Shown here: positions 34,896-43,136 of the stretch, one piece after another
How positions within the stretch are numbered: position 1 is the first letter of the stretch
Layout: each line of letters opens with the position of its first letter
Assembly: GCA_041658245.1 (NCBI GenBank)
Contig: JBBAAM010000013.1
Span: forward strand, 1 to 64,000
Reading direction: 5' to 3'
DNA from: Fen-1258 sp041658245
GTDB taxonomy: Bacteria > Bacteroidota > Ignavibacteria > Ignavibacteriales > Melioribacteraceae
DNA: 64,000 nt
Position numbers and translations under genes: made by a program
Notes under the pieces: model-generated
Databases searched by the model: none
What the model was told of the DNA's origin: nothing
What the model saw: only the letters and a program-made list of their open reading frames with translations

Positions 34896-35450
34896 TAGTT
34901 ATTTTTCACAATATTTTTCATTCTGAAGCTCTTACCGTTAATCAAAAAAGGATAAGAATGATGAAGTAGTCTGTCCAAAATGGCTGAAGCAACAATATCA
35001 TCATTAAAGATTTCTCCCCACTCTTCAAACGGTTTATTAGTAGTAATAATAATTGATCCAAGTTCATAACGTTTGGATATAAGTTGAAAAAATAATTTAG
35101 CCGTTTGTTTTGTAAGCGAGAGATATCCAAGTTCGTCAATGATAATTAAATCAACCCTTGAAAGACTATCAAGTGTTCTGTTAAGATTGCCGGATACTTC
35201 AGCAGAGGCCAGTTGCAGAGTGAGATCTTCGGCAGTAAAAAACATGACCCTCTTTCTTTCCTGGATAGCTTTAATGCCAATGCTGATAGCCAGATGAGTT
35301 TTACCAACACCGGGAGCGCCGACAAAAAGAATATTTTTTGCTTCATCTAAAAAATTCAAGCTGGCAAGTTCACGGATCAGTTTCTCGTTTATCATTGGTT
35401 GATAAGTAAAATCAAATTCCTCAAGTTTCTTTATCTGAGGGAAGCCCTAC
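34895..35450 (-). pseudogene. istB: IstB-like transposition helper ATPase, 5' truncated
   Basis: The longest ATG-started frame covers 166 aa (34895-35395), but the frame is open back to a TAG near 35450 and reads GFPQIKKLEEFDFTYQPMIN, typical IstB sequence. Walker A is FVGAPGVGKTHLA and Walker B LIIIDELGYL; SIIITTNKPFEEWG is a family block. The N-terminal ~75 residues and any istA are absent. IstB normally activates the IstA transposase, so this is a dead IS21 remnant. Confidence 0.85.
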
Positions 35451-35737
35451 GCACAAGTAGCAGAAAAAATGAAGGATGTAAAATAACCGTCATCTCATAG
35501 TGGCGGTTTTTTTATGACCGCCACTTATTATTTTCATATACGATTACACAATTAATAAAATAATCTATACTTGTCTCCCAAAAGAAAATAAATCTCACTT
35601 AGCATAAAAACCAACACAAAATATCCGCCTAAAAAAAATCTATTCTTTATTTGTTATAGTATCGGAGAAATACTTAATTTTTCGTAAAAGTTATCTCAAT
35701 AAATTAACTGATCTACCAACTAATAAAAGTAATTCCC
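35396..35737. other. Intergenic region between istB relic and BNR gene
   Basis: The first ~55 nt are istB relic. A perfect 9-bp hairpin follows (35499-35525). A weak Bacteroidota-type promoter, TTTG 35650-35653, 21 nt, TAATTTTT 35675-35682, precedes the BNR gene by ~55 nt. Confidence 0.5.
35499..35525. terminator. 9-bp hairpin AGTGGCGGT/ACCGCCACT
   Basis: Perfect arms with a TTTTTTATG loop. No T run follows on the plus strand, so it may be a bidirectional stop, or a recombination scar of the IS element, rather than a standard terminator. Confidence 0.45.
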
Positions 35738-38700
35738 ATGAAAAGAATATTACTATCATTCGCAGTTTTATTTCTGTTTATCACTTCAAGTTTTATTTTC
35801 GCTCAGAAAAATATTCCTAGGACAGAACCGGATTCGTTAAAGAAAATTTCTTTAACCGGACTTCAGTTTAGAAGTATCGGTCCCGCAATAACCGGCGGAA
35901 GAGTTCGCCACATAAAAGTAAATCCGCAGAACAAATCGGAATACTACATTGCTTCGGGAAGCGGTTCATTATGGAAAACAGTAAATAGAGGAATCACATT
36001 TTCTCCCGCTTTTGAAAATCAAAAAACTTATGCGATCGGCTCTGTAGAAATTGATCCGACAAATCCGAAAGTTCTTTGGGTTGGAACCGGTGAGAATAGT
36101 AATCACAACAACTCTGGATATGGAGACGGCATTTACAAAAGCGAAGACGGCGGCAAAAGTTGGAACAATATGGGATTGAAAACTTCGGAACATATCGGCG
36201 GTATTGCAATTGATCCGAACAATTCAAACATAGTTTACGCTGCAGCAATGGGTTCATTAAGAAAAGAGGGAGGCGATAGAGGAATTTTTAAAACAACAGA
36301 CGGCGGAAAAACTTGGCAAAAATCTCTAAACATCAGCGAGTACACCGGCTGTTACGAAGTTTACATGGATCCGAGATATTCAAATATTTTATATGCTGTT
36401 GCTCATCAGAGAATGAGAAAATTATATACGGGTGTAAGCGGCGGTCCAGAAAGCGGCATTTATAAAAGTACGGATGCCGGCGTAACTTGGAATAAATTGA
36501 AAAGCGGTCTTCCATCTGATGAAGTAGGAAGAATCGGTATGGCAATCTCGCCGGTCAATCCCGATGTCCTTTATGCGATCATTGATGCAAAGAAAGAAGG
36601 CGGATTTTATAAAAGTGTTGACCGCGGTGCAAGCTGGACAAAACAGAGCAGTTATCTTTCTGCTTATATTTTTTATTTTCAAAAAATATTCTGCGATGTA
36701 AAAGATGTTGACCGCGTTTACAGCATGGATGTTTTTATTCAAGTTACTAAAGACGGCGGAAAGACCTGGACAAAATTAGGAGAGAAGAATAAGCACGTTG
36801 ATAATCACGGTTTCTGGATCGATCCGGATGATAACAAACATTTGATCTCCGGCTGTGATGGCGGAGTTTATGAAACTTACGATCAAGGAATGAATTGGGC
36901 TTTCAGAAATAATATTCCAATTACGGAAATCTATAAGATCACAACCGATAACGCACTTCCTTTCTACAATGTTTATATCGGCACACAGGATAACAATAGT
37001 CTTGGCGGGCCATCGCGTACAATTAACTCGGGTGGAATTACAAATCAAGATTGGGTCTTTACTCTTGGCGGAGATGGATTTCAATCACAAGTAGATTGGA
37101 AAGATCCGAATATAATTTATGCCGAATCTCAAAACGGCGGATTAGTCCGGTTCGATAAAAAGAGCGGAGAAAGATTAAATATTAGACCTTATGATTTTGC
37201 AGATACAGCTTACCGCTTCGATTGGGATGCTGCACTTTTAATTTCAAAGCATGATCACAAAAGATTGTACTTCGGTGGAAATAAATTATTCCGTTCCGAT
37301 GACCAAGGTAGTACATGGAAAGAAATCAGCGGCGATCTTACAAGAGGAATACCGGAAAATTTTCAGAAGCTGATGGGAAGAAGCTGGAGTATTGATGAGA
37401 TGGTCAGCAAAAGTTCTATGGCGCAGATCGTTACGATTGCAGAATCGCCTCTTGATGAAAATATTTTATTCGTCGGATCGGGAGACGGATTAATTCATTA
37501 CACAAACGACGGCGGCAAAACTTGGATGAATGCTTCATCAATAGAAGGATTGCCTAAATATGCGCGTGTTCATCAGATCATTACTTCTAATTTTGATAAG
37601 TTGGTAGCGTATGCCGCTTGCCATAATTTTCACGATGGGGATTACAGACCTTATCTTTATAAAACTGAAGACGGCGGAAAGACATGGAAACAAATTAATG
37701 CCAATCTTCCCGAGATGGGTTCAACTTACACAATTGCAGAAGATCATGTTGATGGAAATCTTTTATTTACCGGAACACAGTTCGGAGTTTTCTTCAGCAA
37801 TAACGGCGGTAAAGAATGGATACAATTAAAGAACGGTCTGCCAACAATCCAAGTAATGAACTTAACTATTCAGAAAAGAGAAAATGATCTTGTAGTTTCA
37901 ACTTTCGGTAGAGGCGTTTACATTCTTGATAATTATTCTCCTCTCCGTTTTATGTCCAAGGAAACTTTAATGAAAGACGCTTATATCTTTCCAATAAAAG
38001 ATGCTCAAATGTTTATACCAGCATCGCCGTTCGGATTTGACGGAATCGGTTTTATGGGCGCAAGTTTCTTTGCAACTCCAAATCCCGAGATCGGTGCAGT
38101 CTTTAATTATTTTATAAAAGATGAAGTGAAATCATTAAAGGATAAAAGAAGAGACCTAGAAAAAGAAAAACAAAAGAAAGGTGAAGATGTTGCGTTCCCT
38201 TCATACGCAGAATTGAAAAAAGAAGGTGACCAGCCGGAAGCATTTTTACTTTTTACGATCTCAGATGATCAAGGAAATGTTGTAAGAAAAATTAAAACCG
38301 GAATCAAAAAAGGTTTGAACAAGCTTGTTTGGGATTTCCGTTACGATACTTTTACTCCGATCTCAACAGTTCCGTTTGATAATTCTATTCCGTGGAATGA
38401 ACCTGATAAAGGTTACATGGCGGCTCCGGGTAAGTATAAAGTTTCTCTTTCAAAATTTGAAGACGGAGTTTTTACAGAACTATGCACTCCTCAGGAATTT
38501 AATTGCGTTCCGCTCAACTTAAATGTTCTTTCTGCTCAGGATAAATCTTCGCTTGACAGCTTTAACAAAAAAGTTGCCGAGATGACAAGAGTAATTACCG
38601 GTGCCGATGCTTACCGCAATGAGCTCGTAAACAAAATCAGTTATTTGAAGAAAGCAGTATTTGAAGCACCGAAAGTTCCGGCTGATACTTACAATAAGAT

Positions 38701-39013
38701 ATTAGCCGTTGGATTAAAGCTTGAAGATCTAAATCAAAAGTTTAACGGTGATAATCTTAGAAGTAAATACGAAGGAGGAACTCCAACAGCGCTTAAAGAA
38801 AGAGTTGAGTTAATAACTTCTTCATTGTGGAGTACCACATCAGCACCGACTACAACTTTTATTAAATCTTACGAAGTTGCTGCTAACAATTTTGGTGAGA
38901 TATTAAATTTATTAAAAGCAGTTGGTTTAGAAGTAGAAGCAATTGAAAAAATTCTTAAGGATAACGGTGCACCTTATACACCGGGACGATTTCCGAATTT
39001 AGAGAATAAATGA
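35738..39013 (+). CDS. Secreted BNR/Asp-box (sortilin-like) beta-propeller protein
   Basis: 1091 aa. A signal peptide (KRILLSFAVLFLFITSSFIF, then AQ) precedes a long array of Asp boxes (S/T-x-D-x-G-x-x-W): SEDGGKSWNN, TTDGGKTWQK, STDAGVTWNK, SVDRGASWTK, TKDGGKTWTK, SDDQGSTWKE, TNDGGKTWMN, TEDGGKTWKQ and more. It forms one or two VPS10/sialidase-like propellers, then an extended C-terminal part with a charged coiled segment near 805-830. No T9SS tail is evident. Such proteins are very common in Ignavibacteria and are thought to be extracellular or periplasmic glycosidase-like or binding proteins; no activity can be assigned. Confidence 0.85.
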   Translation: MKRILLSFAVLFLFITSSFIFAQKNIPRTEPDSLKKISLTGLQFRSIGPAITGGRVRHIKVNPQNKSEYYIASGSGSLWKTVNRGITFSPAFENQKTYAIGSVEIDPTNPKVLWVGTGENSNHNNSGYGDGIYKSEDGGKSWNNMGLKTSEHIGGIAIDPNNSNIVYAAAMGSLRKEGGDRGIFKTTDGGKTWQKSLNISEYTGCYEVYMDPRYSNILYAVAHQRMRKLYTGVSGGPESGIYKSTDAGVTWNKLKSGLPSDEVGRIGMAISPVNPDVLYAIIDAKKEGGFYKSVDRGASWTKQSSYLSAYIFYFQKIFCDVKDVDRVYSMDVFIQVTKDGGKTWTKLGEKNKHVDNHGFWIDPDDNKHLISGCDGGVYETYDQGMNWAFRNNIPITEIYKITTDNALPFYNVYIGTQDNNSLGGPSRTINSGGITNQDWVFTLGGDGFQSQVDWKDPNIIYAESQNGGLVRFDKKSGERLNIRPYDFADTAYRFDWDAALLISKHDHKRLYFGGNKLFRSDDQGSTWKEISGDLTRGIPENFQKLMGRSWSIDEMVSKSSMAQIVTIAESPLDENILFVGSGDGLIHYTNDGGKTWMNASSIEGLPKYARVHQIITSNFDKLVAYAACHNFHDGDYRPYLYKTEDGGKTWKQINANLPEMGSTYTIAEDHVDGNLLFTGTQFGVFFSNNGGKEWIQLKNGLPTIQVMNLTIQKRENDLVVSTFGRGVYILDNYSPLRFMSKETLMKDAYIFPIKDAQMFIPASPFGFDGIGFMGASFFATPNPEIGAVFNYFIKDEVKSLKDKRRDLEKEKQKKGEDVAFPSYAELKKEGDQPEAFLLFTISDDQGNVVRKIKTGIKKGLNKLVWDFRYDTFTPISTVPFDNSIPWNEPDKGYMAAPGKYKVSLSKFEDGVFTELCTPQEFNCVPLNLNVLSAQDKSSLDSFNKKVAEMTRVITGADAYRNELVNKISYLKKAVFEAPKVPADTYNKILAVGLKLEDLNQKFNGDNLRSKYEGGTPTALKERVELITSSLWSTTSAPTTTFIKSYEVAANNFGEILNLLKAVGLEVEAIEKILKDNGAPYTPGRFPNLENK

Positions 39014-39058
39014 GTAGAATAACTTAGCTCATCTCCTTTTTAACCACCCCCTTTAATT

Positions 39059-39083
39059 CCCCCTCCTTAGTACAAGGAGGGGG
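39059..39083 (+). terminator. 10-bp perfect hairpin after BNR gene
   Basis: CCCCCTCCTT, AGTAC loop, AAGGAGGGGG, 45 nt after the stop. No long T run follows, so termination is probable but not typical. Confidence 0.55.
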
Positions 39084-39099
39084 ACACAGGGGGAGGTCG

Positions 39100-39212
39100 T
39101 AAAATACTTCTTGACAACCTTATTCCTTAAATTTAATTTGATGAGGGGAAACTCTTCTTAATTTTTTTACCCCGGGGAAAAGATGCAAACTACTTTTTTG
39201 AAATAGATTATT
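39100..39212. repeat. ~113-bp direct repeat, left copy
   Basis: AAAATACTTCTTGACAACCT, the later GGGGAAACTCTTCTT and ACCCCGGGGAAAA blocks, and a final TTTTTTG-AATAGATTATT match 40724-40838 in the same order. The repeats flank the ORF6N and GIY-YIG genes. Confidence 0.8.
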
Positions 39213-39287
39213 GACAGTATAAATAATGGTCACATGCGTATTCAAAAAATGGAATCAATAGAACATTTTGCGATACCATTATAATGA

Positions 39288-40268
39288 ATGAATAAAATGG
39301 AAGAATCCAAAAACAAAATAATAGTTTTCGATGCTGCATCAATTCAAAGAAAAATTTACACGGTTCGCGATGCTCAAGTAATGCTCGATAGTGATTTGGC
39401 AGATTTTTATGGAGTAGAAACAAGAAGACTCAATGAACAAGTTAAAAGAAATATGGAGAGATTTCCCGAAGAATTTATGTTCCAATTAACCAAGGAAGAA
39501 AATGAAAACTTGATGTCGCAAATTGCGATATCAAGTTCGGAGTATGGCGGAAGAAGAAAATTACCCTACGTTTTCACCGAGCAAGGCGTTGCAATGCTTT
39601 CCGGAGTTCTCAAAAGTAAAACTGCTGTTAAAATGAGCATCCAGATTATAGGCGCTTTTGTTGCCATGAGGCGGTTTATAATTAACAACGCACAGATATT
39701 CCAAAGAATTAATACGGTTGAAAAGAGGCAGTTAAAACACGAAATGGAGACAGACGAAAAGTTTGAAAAATTACTTAACGGATTACAAAATAAAGATTTA
39801 GTCCCAAAACAAGGAATCTTCTATGACGGACAAATTTTCGATGCCTATAAATTTGTCGCCGGACTAATCCGCAAAGCGGAAAAATCTATTTTGCTTATTG
39901 ACAACTACATTGATGAAACTGTCTTAGATTTGTTTACCAAAAAGAAAAAGAATGTTGCCGTAACAATACTAACAGCCAACCTAAATAAATCTTTACTGCT
40001 CGACGAAAAAAAATTTAACTCACAGTATCCTTCCGTTATAATAAAAGAGTTTAACAAAGCTCACGATAGGTTTTTGATTATTGACGACAAAGATGTTTAC
40101 CACTTAGGCGCTTCACTAAAAGATTTGGGTAGAAAGTGGTTCGCTTTCTCAAAACTTGATAAATCTGCACTTGAACTTTTAGAAAATCTTAAAAAGGTTG
40201 TCGAGGTTGCTGAGGTTCTCGAAGCAACCTCTTCTTACCAAAAGAAAAAAAGTTTATCATATGAGTAG
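39288..40268 (+). CDS. ORF6N-domain protein with PLD-like C-terminal domain
   Basis: 326 aa. The N-terminal ORF6N (phage KilA-N-like) DNA-binding domain is seen in VRDAQVMLDSDLADFYGVE, RNMERFPEEFMFQL and RKLPYVFTEQGVAMLSGVL. The C-terminal half (from ~185) has IRKAEKSILLIDNYIDE and NKAHDRFLIIDD, an HxR...D pattern of a PLD-like nuclease/phosphodiesterase half-site. The last ~25 codons contain a palindrome. It overlaps the GIY-YIG gene by 8 nt. Plausible roles are phage-type regulation or nucleic-acid attack. Start 39288; ATG 39297 is possible. Confidence 0.8.
   Translation: MNKMEESKNKIIVFDAASIQRKIYTVRDAQVMLDSDLADFYGVETRRLNEQVKRNMERFPEEFMFQLTKEENENLMSQIAISSSEYGGRRKLPYVFTEQGVAMLSGVLKSKTAVKMSIQIIGAFVAMRRFIINNAQIFQRINTVEKRQLKHEMETDEKFEKLLNGLQNKDLVPKQGIFYDGQIFDAYKFVAGLIRKAEKSILLIDNYIDETVLDLFTKKKKNVAVTILTANLNKSLLLDEKKFNSQYPSVIIKEFNKAHDRFLIIDDKDVYHLGASLKDLGRKWFAFSKLDKSALELLENLKKVVEVAEVLEATSSYQKKKSLSYE
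39508..39536. promoter_or_regulatory. 29-bp near-perfect palindrome inside ORF6N coding sequence
   Basis: Arms ACTTGATGTCGCAA and TTGCGATATCAAGT around a single A match at 13 of 14 positions. The half-site TTGCGATA recurs at 39268-39275, 13 nt before the gene start. This could be an operator for the ORF6N domain itself, but it also encodes conserved protein sequence. Confidence 0.45.
40203..40231. repeat. Palindromic element 1 (core TGAGGTTCTCGAA)
   Basis: Arms GAGGTTGC and GCAACCTC, 8 bp perfect, in frame near the C-terminus of the ORF6N/PLD gene. Confidence 0.7.
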
Positions 40269-40686
40269 TAGCTTTATGTATATACTTGAATGCGCCGATG
40301 GTAGTTATTACACAGGAAGCACAAAAGATTTAGAACGCAGACTTTGGGAACACCAAAATATAGTTGGAGCTAATTATACAAAGAAAAGATTACCGGTTAA
40401 GTTGATTTATTATGAAGAATATTCCAGAATTGATGAAGCATTCTACCGAGAAAAACAAGTGCAAGGATGGAGTAGAAAAAAGAAAGAAGCATTGATTGAT
40501 GGTAAGCCAGAAATATTACCTATACTGGCACTTGCTTATCGTGATCTTCGTAACGGTGGTTTCGAGAGCCTCAACCACCGTTTATCAAGTTCTTCGTGTA
40601 CTTCAAACACTAATTACAAAAAGTTGCCTGAGGTTCTCGAAGGCAACTTATCCTCTAATATTAAAAAGATTGTGACTGATGAGTGA
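40261..40686 (+). CDS. GIY-YIG domain nuclease (UvrC/YhbQ-like)
   Basis: 141 aa from ATG 40261, chosen because the GIY-YIG domain starts at once (SFMYILECADGSYYTGSTKD). R26-like RRLWEHQ and the catalytic-region KLIYYEEYSRIDEAFYREK, then WSRKKKEALI, follow the family. The normal domain is ~90 aa; the extra ~45 C-terminal residues contain two palindromic elements. It overlaps the ORF6N gene by 8 nt. Alone, such proteins are common and often nonessential; with the neighbour it may form a two-gene nuclease unit. Confidence 0.82.
   Translation: MSSSFMYILECADGSYYTGSTKDLERRLWEHQNIVGANYTKKRLPVKLIYYEEYSRIDEAFYREKQVQGWSRKKKEALIDGKPEILPILALAYRDLRNGGFESLNHRLSSSSCTSNTNYKKLPEVLEGNLSSNIKKIVTDE
40554..40580. 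repeat. Palindromic element 2 (inverted core)
   Basis: Arms CGGTGGTT and AACCACCG around TCGAGAGCCTC, the reverse complement form of the core in elements 1 and 3 with one change. In frame in the GIY-YIG gene. Confidence 0.7.
40621..40649. repeat. Palindromic element 3 (core TGAGGTTCTCGAA)
   Basis: Arms AAGTTGCC and GGCAACTT, 8 bp perfect, same core as element 1 but different arms. In frame near the end of the GIY-YIG gene. Confidence 0.7.
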
Positions 40687-41022
40687 TACAACGAGCTTGC
40701 CCGCCGGTTTTTTTGGCAGGCTAAAAAATACTTCTTGACAACCTTCTTCTATAAATTTAAGTTGGTGTAGGGAAACTCTTCTTTAACTTCTTTTGACCCC
40801 GGGGAAAATATGCAGCTACTTTTTTGGAATAGATTATTTAATAGAACTTGTCTACTGACAAGTAGATATATCTCACATACTGCCAGAGTGATAGACTGCT
40901 TACCCCGTGATTTCTATGGGGGCTAATTGGCAGTATAATATTGTATGAGAGCAATCATATTTTTTTTCTCAACTTCGGATAAAACACTTAACGTTATATG
41001 TTTAGTTTAACTTGGAGTAAAA
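40687..41022. other. Intergenic region with right repeat copy and protease promoter region
   Basis: Contains an imperfect GCCCGCC/GGCAGGC hairpin right after the GIY-YIG stop, the right copy of the ~113-bp repeat (40724-40838), and ~180 nt without genes before the protease. A GGAG Shine-Dalgarno-like site lies about 8 nt before ATG 41023. Confidence 0.6.
40724..40838. repeat. ~113-bp direct repeat, right copy
   Basis: Same blocks in the same order as 39100-39212, with scattered substitutions and small indels. Confidence 0.8.
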
Positions 41023-42255
41023 ATGAAATTAGATTTTATTATTAAATCGTTATTAATTGTTTCGCTCCTGTTCCCTTCTTGTGTTCCAATTCAACAAACT
41101 ATTAAACCGCCAGAGAATTGGACAACGACTGACAAAGGAGAGCCAGAATTTAAATTATACTTTGACCAGCATTTAAATATATTAGATCCCATCGAAGGTA
41201 TTTGGTCAATGTCAGAAACAACTAGTTGGATAAATGTTGTATCTGGTATTAAAGGTAAAATAGAAAATGCAAGTCAGTATAGAATTGCAGTAATGAAAGA
41301 TGAAAACATTAATGATTTATTTTATGGATATGTCCTGGAATCAAGAGATCCTGAATGGACAAAAGGAAAATTGAAAGTAAAGTATCGCAAGACTGCTTTC
41401 GATATGGCATACGAACAATTTTGGTTTATGCAAGATTACTCAGAGAAAGTTACCAATGCTGTAATTGAGAATAAAGGTTTTATTAGAGGAACAACTAGCT
41501 GGGCTAATTATCCAATTAATTATGAAAGAGAAACCATTCTTCTTAAAATTTATCCTTCGCTAAAATCAAATTCCGCCACAAATATCTCAAGTGAATCAAA
41601 ATCTTCAAGTAGTGGTTTTTTAATTTCAGAAAGTGGACTAATAGTTACAAATTATCACGCAGTTGAAAATTCTAATTTGATAGAAGTTGTTTTCCCAACA
41701 TTTTCTAAAAAATACATATCCACCATAAAAATTAAAGATGTTAAAAATGATATCACCATTCTTGAGCTTAAAGATTTTGTATACTCATCAATTTTTGATC
41801 AATCTATTCCTTATTCATTCATTGATGCAAACTCTGTAAAAATTGGAGAGGAGGTTTTTACATTAGGATTTCCTTTTGGTGATATTATGGGGAGTAAGTC
41901 TCGATTATCAACTGGCAGAATTAACAGTCAGTTCGGTATTCAAGATGATCCCAGATTATTTCAAATAAGTAATCCACTTCAACCTGGTAATAGTGGCGGT
42001 CCACTTTTTAATAATAAGGGTGAATTGGTGGGATTAGTTGTCTCAAGTCTTAACGCAAAATATTTTTATGAGAACGTTGGCGTTATTCCACAAAATGTAA
42101 ATTTTGCCATCAAATCAACCTATTTGCAAAATCTAATTTCAATGATGCCTGAAGGCAACAATATTTTAAAAAGAAAGAATTTAGTAAAACAAAGTAAAAT
42201 GGAAGAACAGATTGAACAGTTAAATCCATTTGTTGTGCAAATAAAAGTTTATTAA
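41023..42255 (+). CDS. Trypsin-like (S1C/HtrA-type) serine protease lipoprotein
   Basis: 410 aa. The N-terminus is a lipoprotein signal with lipobox LFPSC (Cys20), predicting an envelope location. Residues ~30-180 form an uncharacterised domain. The protease domain follows: GFLISESGLIVTNYHAVEN (His212), KNDITILEL (Asp243) and LQPGNSGGPLFN (Ser324), a complete triad. No PDZ domain is seen. It heads a same-strand set with a TIR-like protein 19 nt downstream. If truly envelope-anchored, it would not meet cytosolic partners directly. Confidence 0.85.
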   Translation: MKLDFIIKSLLIVSLLFPSCVPIQQTIKPPENWTTTDKGEPEFKLYFDQHLNILDPIEGIWSMSETTSWINVVSGIKGKIENASQYRIAVMKDENINDLFYGYVLESRDPEWTKGKLKVKYRKTAFDMAYEQFWFMQDYSEKVTNAVIENKGFIRGTTSWANYPINYERETILLKIYPSLKSNSATNISSESKSSSSGFLISESGLIVTNYHAVENSNLIEVVFPTFSKKYISTIKIKDVKNDITILELKDFVYSSIFDQSIPYSFIDANSVKIGEEVFTLGFPFGDIMGSKSRLSTGRINSQFGIQDDPRLFQISNPLQPGNSGGPLFNNKGELVGLVVSSLNAKYFYENVGVIPQNVNFAIKSTYLQNLISMMPEGNNILKRKNLVKQSKMEEQIEQLNPFVVQIKVY

Positions 42256-42274
42256 AAATATATTGAGAAATAAA

Positions 42275-42649
42275 ATGTCCAAGAAACGTATTTTTATTAG
42301 TTTTGATTTTGATAATGATAAAGTCTTAAAAGAGTTTATCATTGGTCAAGCAAAACTTCCTGATTCACCATTTGAAGTTATTGATCATTCTCTTAAAGAA
42401 GCTGCACCAATGAAAACTTGGGAAGATAAAGCTAGGAGTGCAATTAAACGCTCTGATTTGATTTTAGTTATGGTTGGAAGAAATACGCACAGAGCACAAG
42501 GTGTATTGAAAGAGGTTGAAATGGCACGGGAAGAATATAAACCGATTGTTCAAATAATTGGATACAAAGATGGAAATTATACACCAGTACCAGACGCTGG
42601 TAGATTATATAATTGGAATTGGGAAAACCTAAAAAACCTTTTGAGTTAA
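42275..42649 (+). CDS. MTH538/ThsB-type TIR-like protein
   Basis: 124 aa from ATG 42275 (an in-frame TTG lies 12 nt upstream). KRIFISFDFDNDKVLKEFI at the start, an EVIDHSLKE strand-helix and the block LILVMVGRNTHRAQGVLKEV then EMA match the MTH538 TIR-like family (PF08937), which includes Thoeris ThsB. Glu80 or Glu82 is the candidate NADase Glu. In Thoeris such proteins sense phage and make a cyclic-ADP-ribose signal. No ThsA (SIR2/SLOG) gene is nearby; the neighbours are membrane proteins. Confidence 0.82.
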   Translation: MSKKRIFISFDFDNDKVLKEFIIGQAKLPDSPFEVIDHSLKEAAPMKTWEDKARSAIKRSDLILVMVGRNTHRAQGVLKEVEMAREEYKPIVQIIGYKDGNYTPVPDAGRLYNWNWENLKNLLS

Positions 42650-42652
42650 TCG

Positions 42653-43090
42653 ATGACAACGTTAAATTTTGATTCACCTGCTGTTCAAAATTATTTAACC
42701 ATTTTACAATCGGTTATTAATAGAATGGCAAATAACAGTTCTTCCTGCAAAACTTGGTGCATTACGATTATTTCTGCAATTATTGTTATTGTTTCTGATA
42801 AGCAGAAACCTAACTTAGTGTGGATTTCAATAGTACCGCTTTTTCTTTTTTTCATGATGGATGTATACTATCTAAGTTTAGAAAAACAATTTCGCTCGAT
42901 GTATAATTGTATTATAAAAAAGGTTCATACTAATTCTGCAAATATTGAAGATGTTTTCATTGTCTCACCATCTTATAATTTTTTTGAAACGACAAAATTT
43001 ATTATAAAAGCATTGATTTCATTTTCTGTTTATCCATTTTATTGTTTGTTGGCTTTGATGGTATTCATAGTAAGACTTTGGATTATTTAA
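42653..43090 (+). CDS. Small three-helix membrane protein next to TIR-like gene
   Basis: 145 aa, start 3 nt after the TIR-like stop. Hydrophobic helices near 33-49 (TWCITIISAIIVIVS), 57-74 (VWISIVPLFLFFMMDVYYL) and 117-143. Between them is the charged LEKQFRSMYNCIIKKVH segment. The layout, two close helices followed by an E-x2-FRxxYN-like stretch, recalls SLATT-type 2TM effectors of nucleotide-signal defence systems, but the family is not proven. It could be the membrane-damaging effector for the TIR-like partner. Confidence 0.6.
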   Translation: MTTLNFDSPAVQNYLTILQSVINRMANNSSSCKTWCITIISAIIVIVSDKQKPNLVWISIVPLFLFFMMDVYYLSLEKQFRSMYNCIIKKVHTNSANIEDVFIVSPSYNFFETTKFIIKALISFSVYPFYCLLALMVFIVRLWII

Positions 43091-43136
43091 TAAACATATA
43101 ATTAAAAGTTAGTTGCTAAATAAAAGGAATACCTAA

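Noticed and set aside
35969..37084. Several minus-strand frames within the BNR gene
   Set aside because: They are shadows of the strongly repetitive Asp-box coding sequence; the plus-strand frame is continuous for 1091 codons with a signal peptide.
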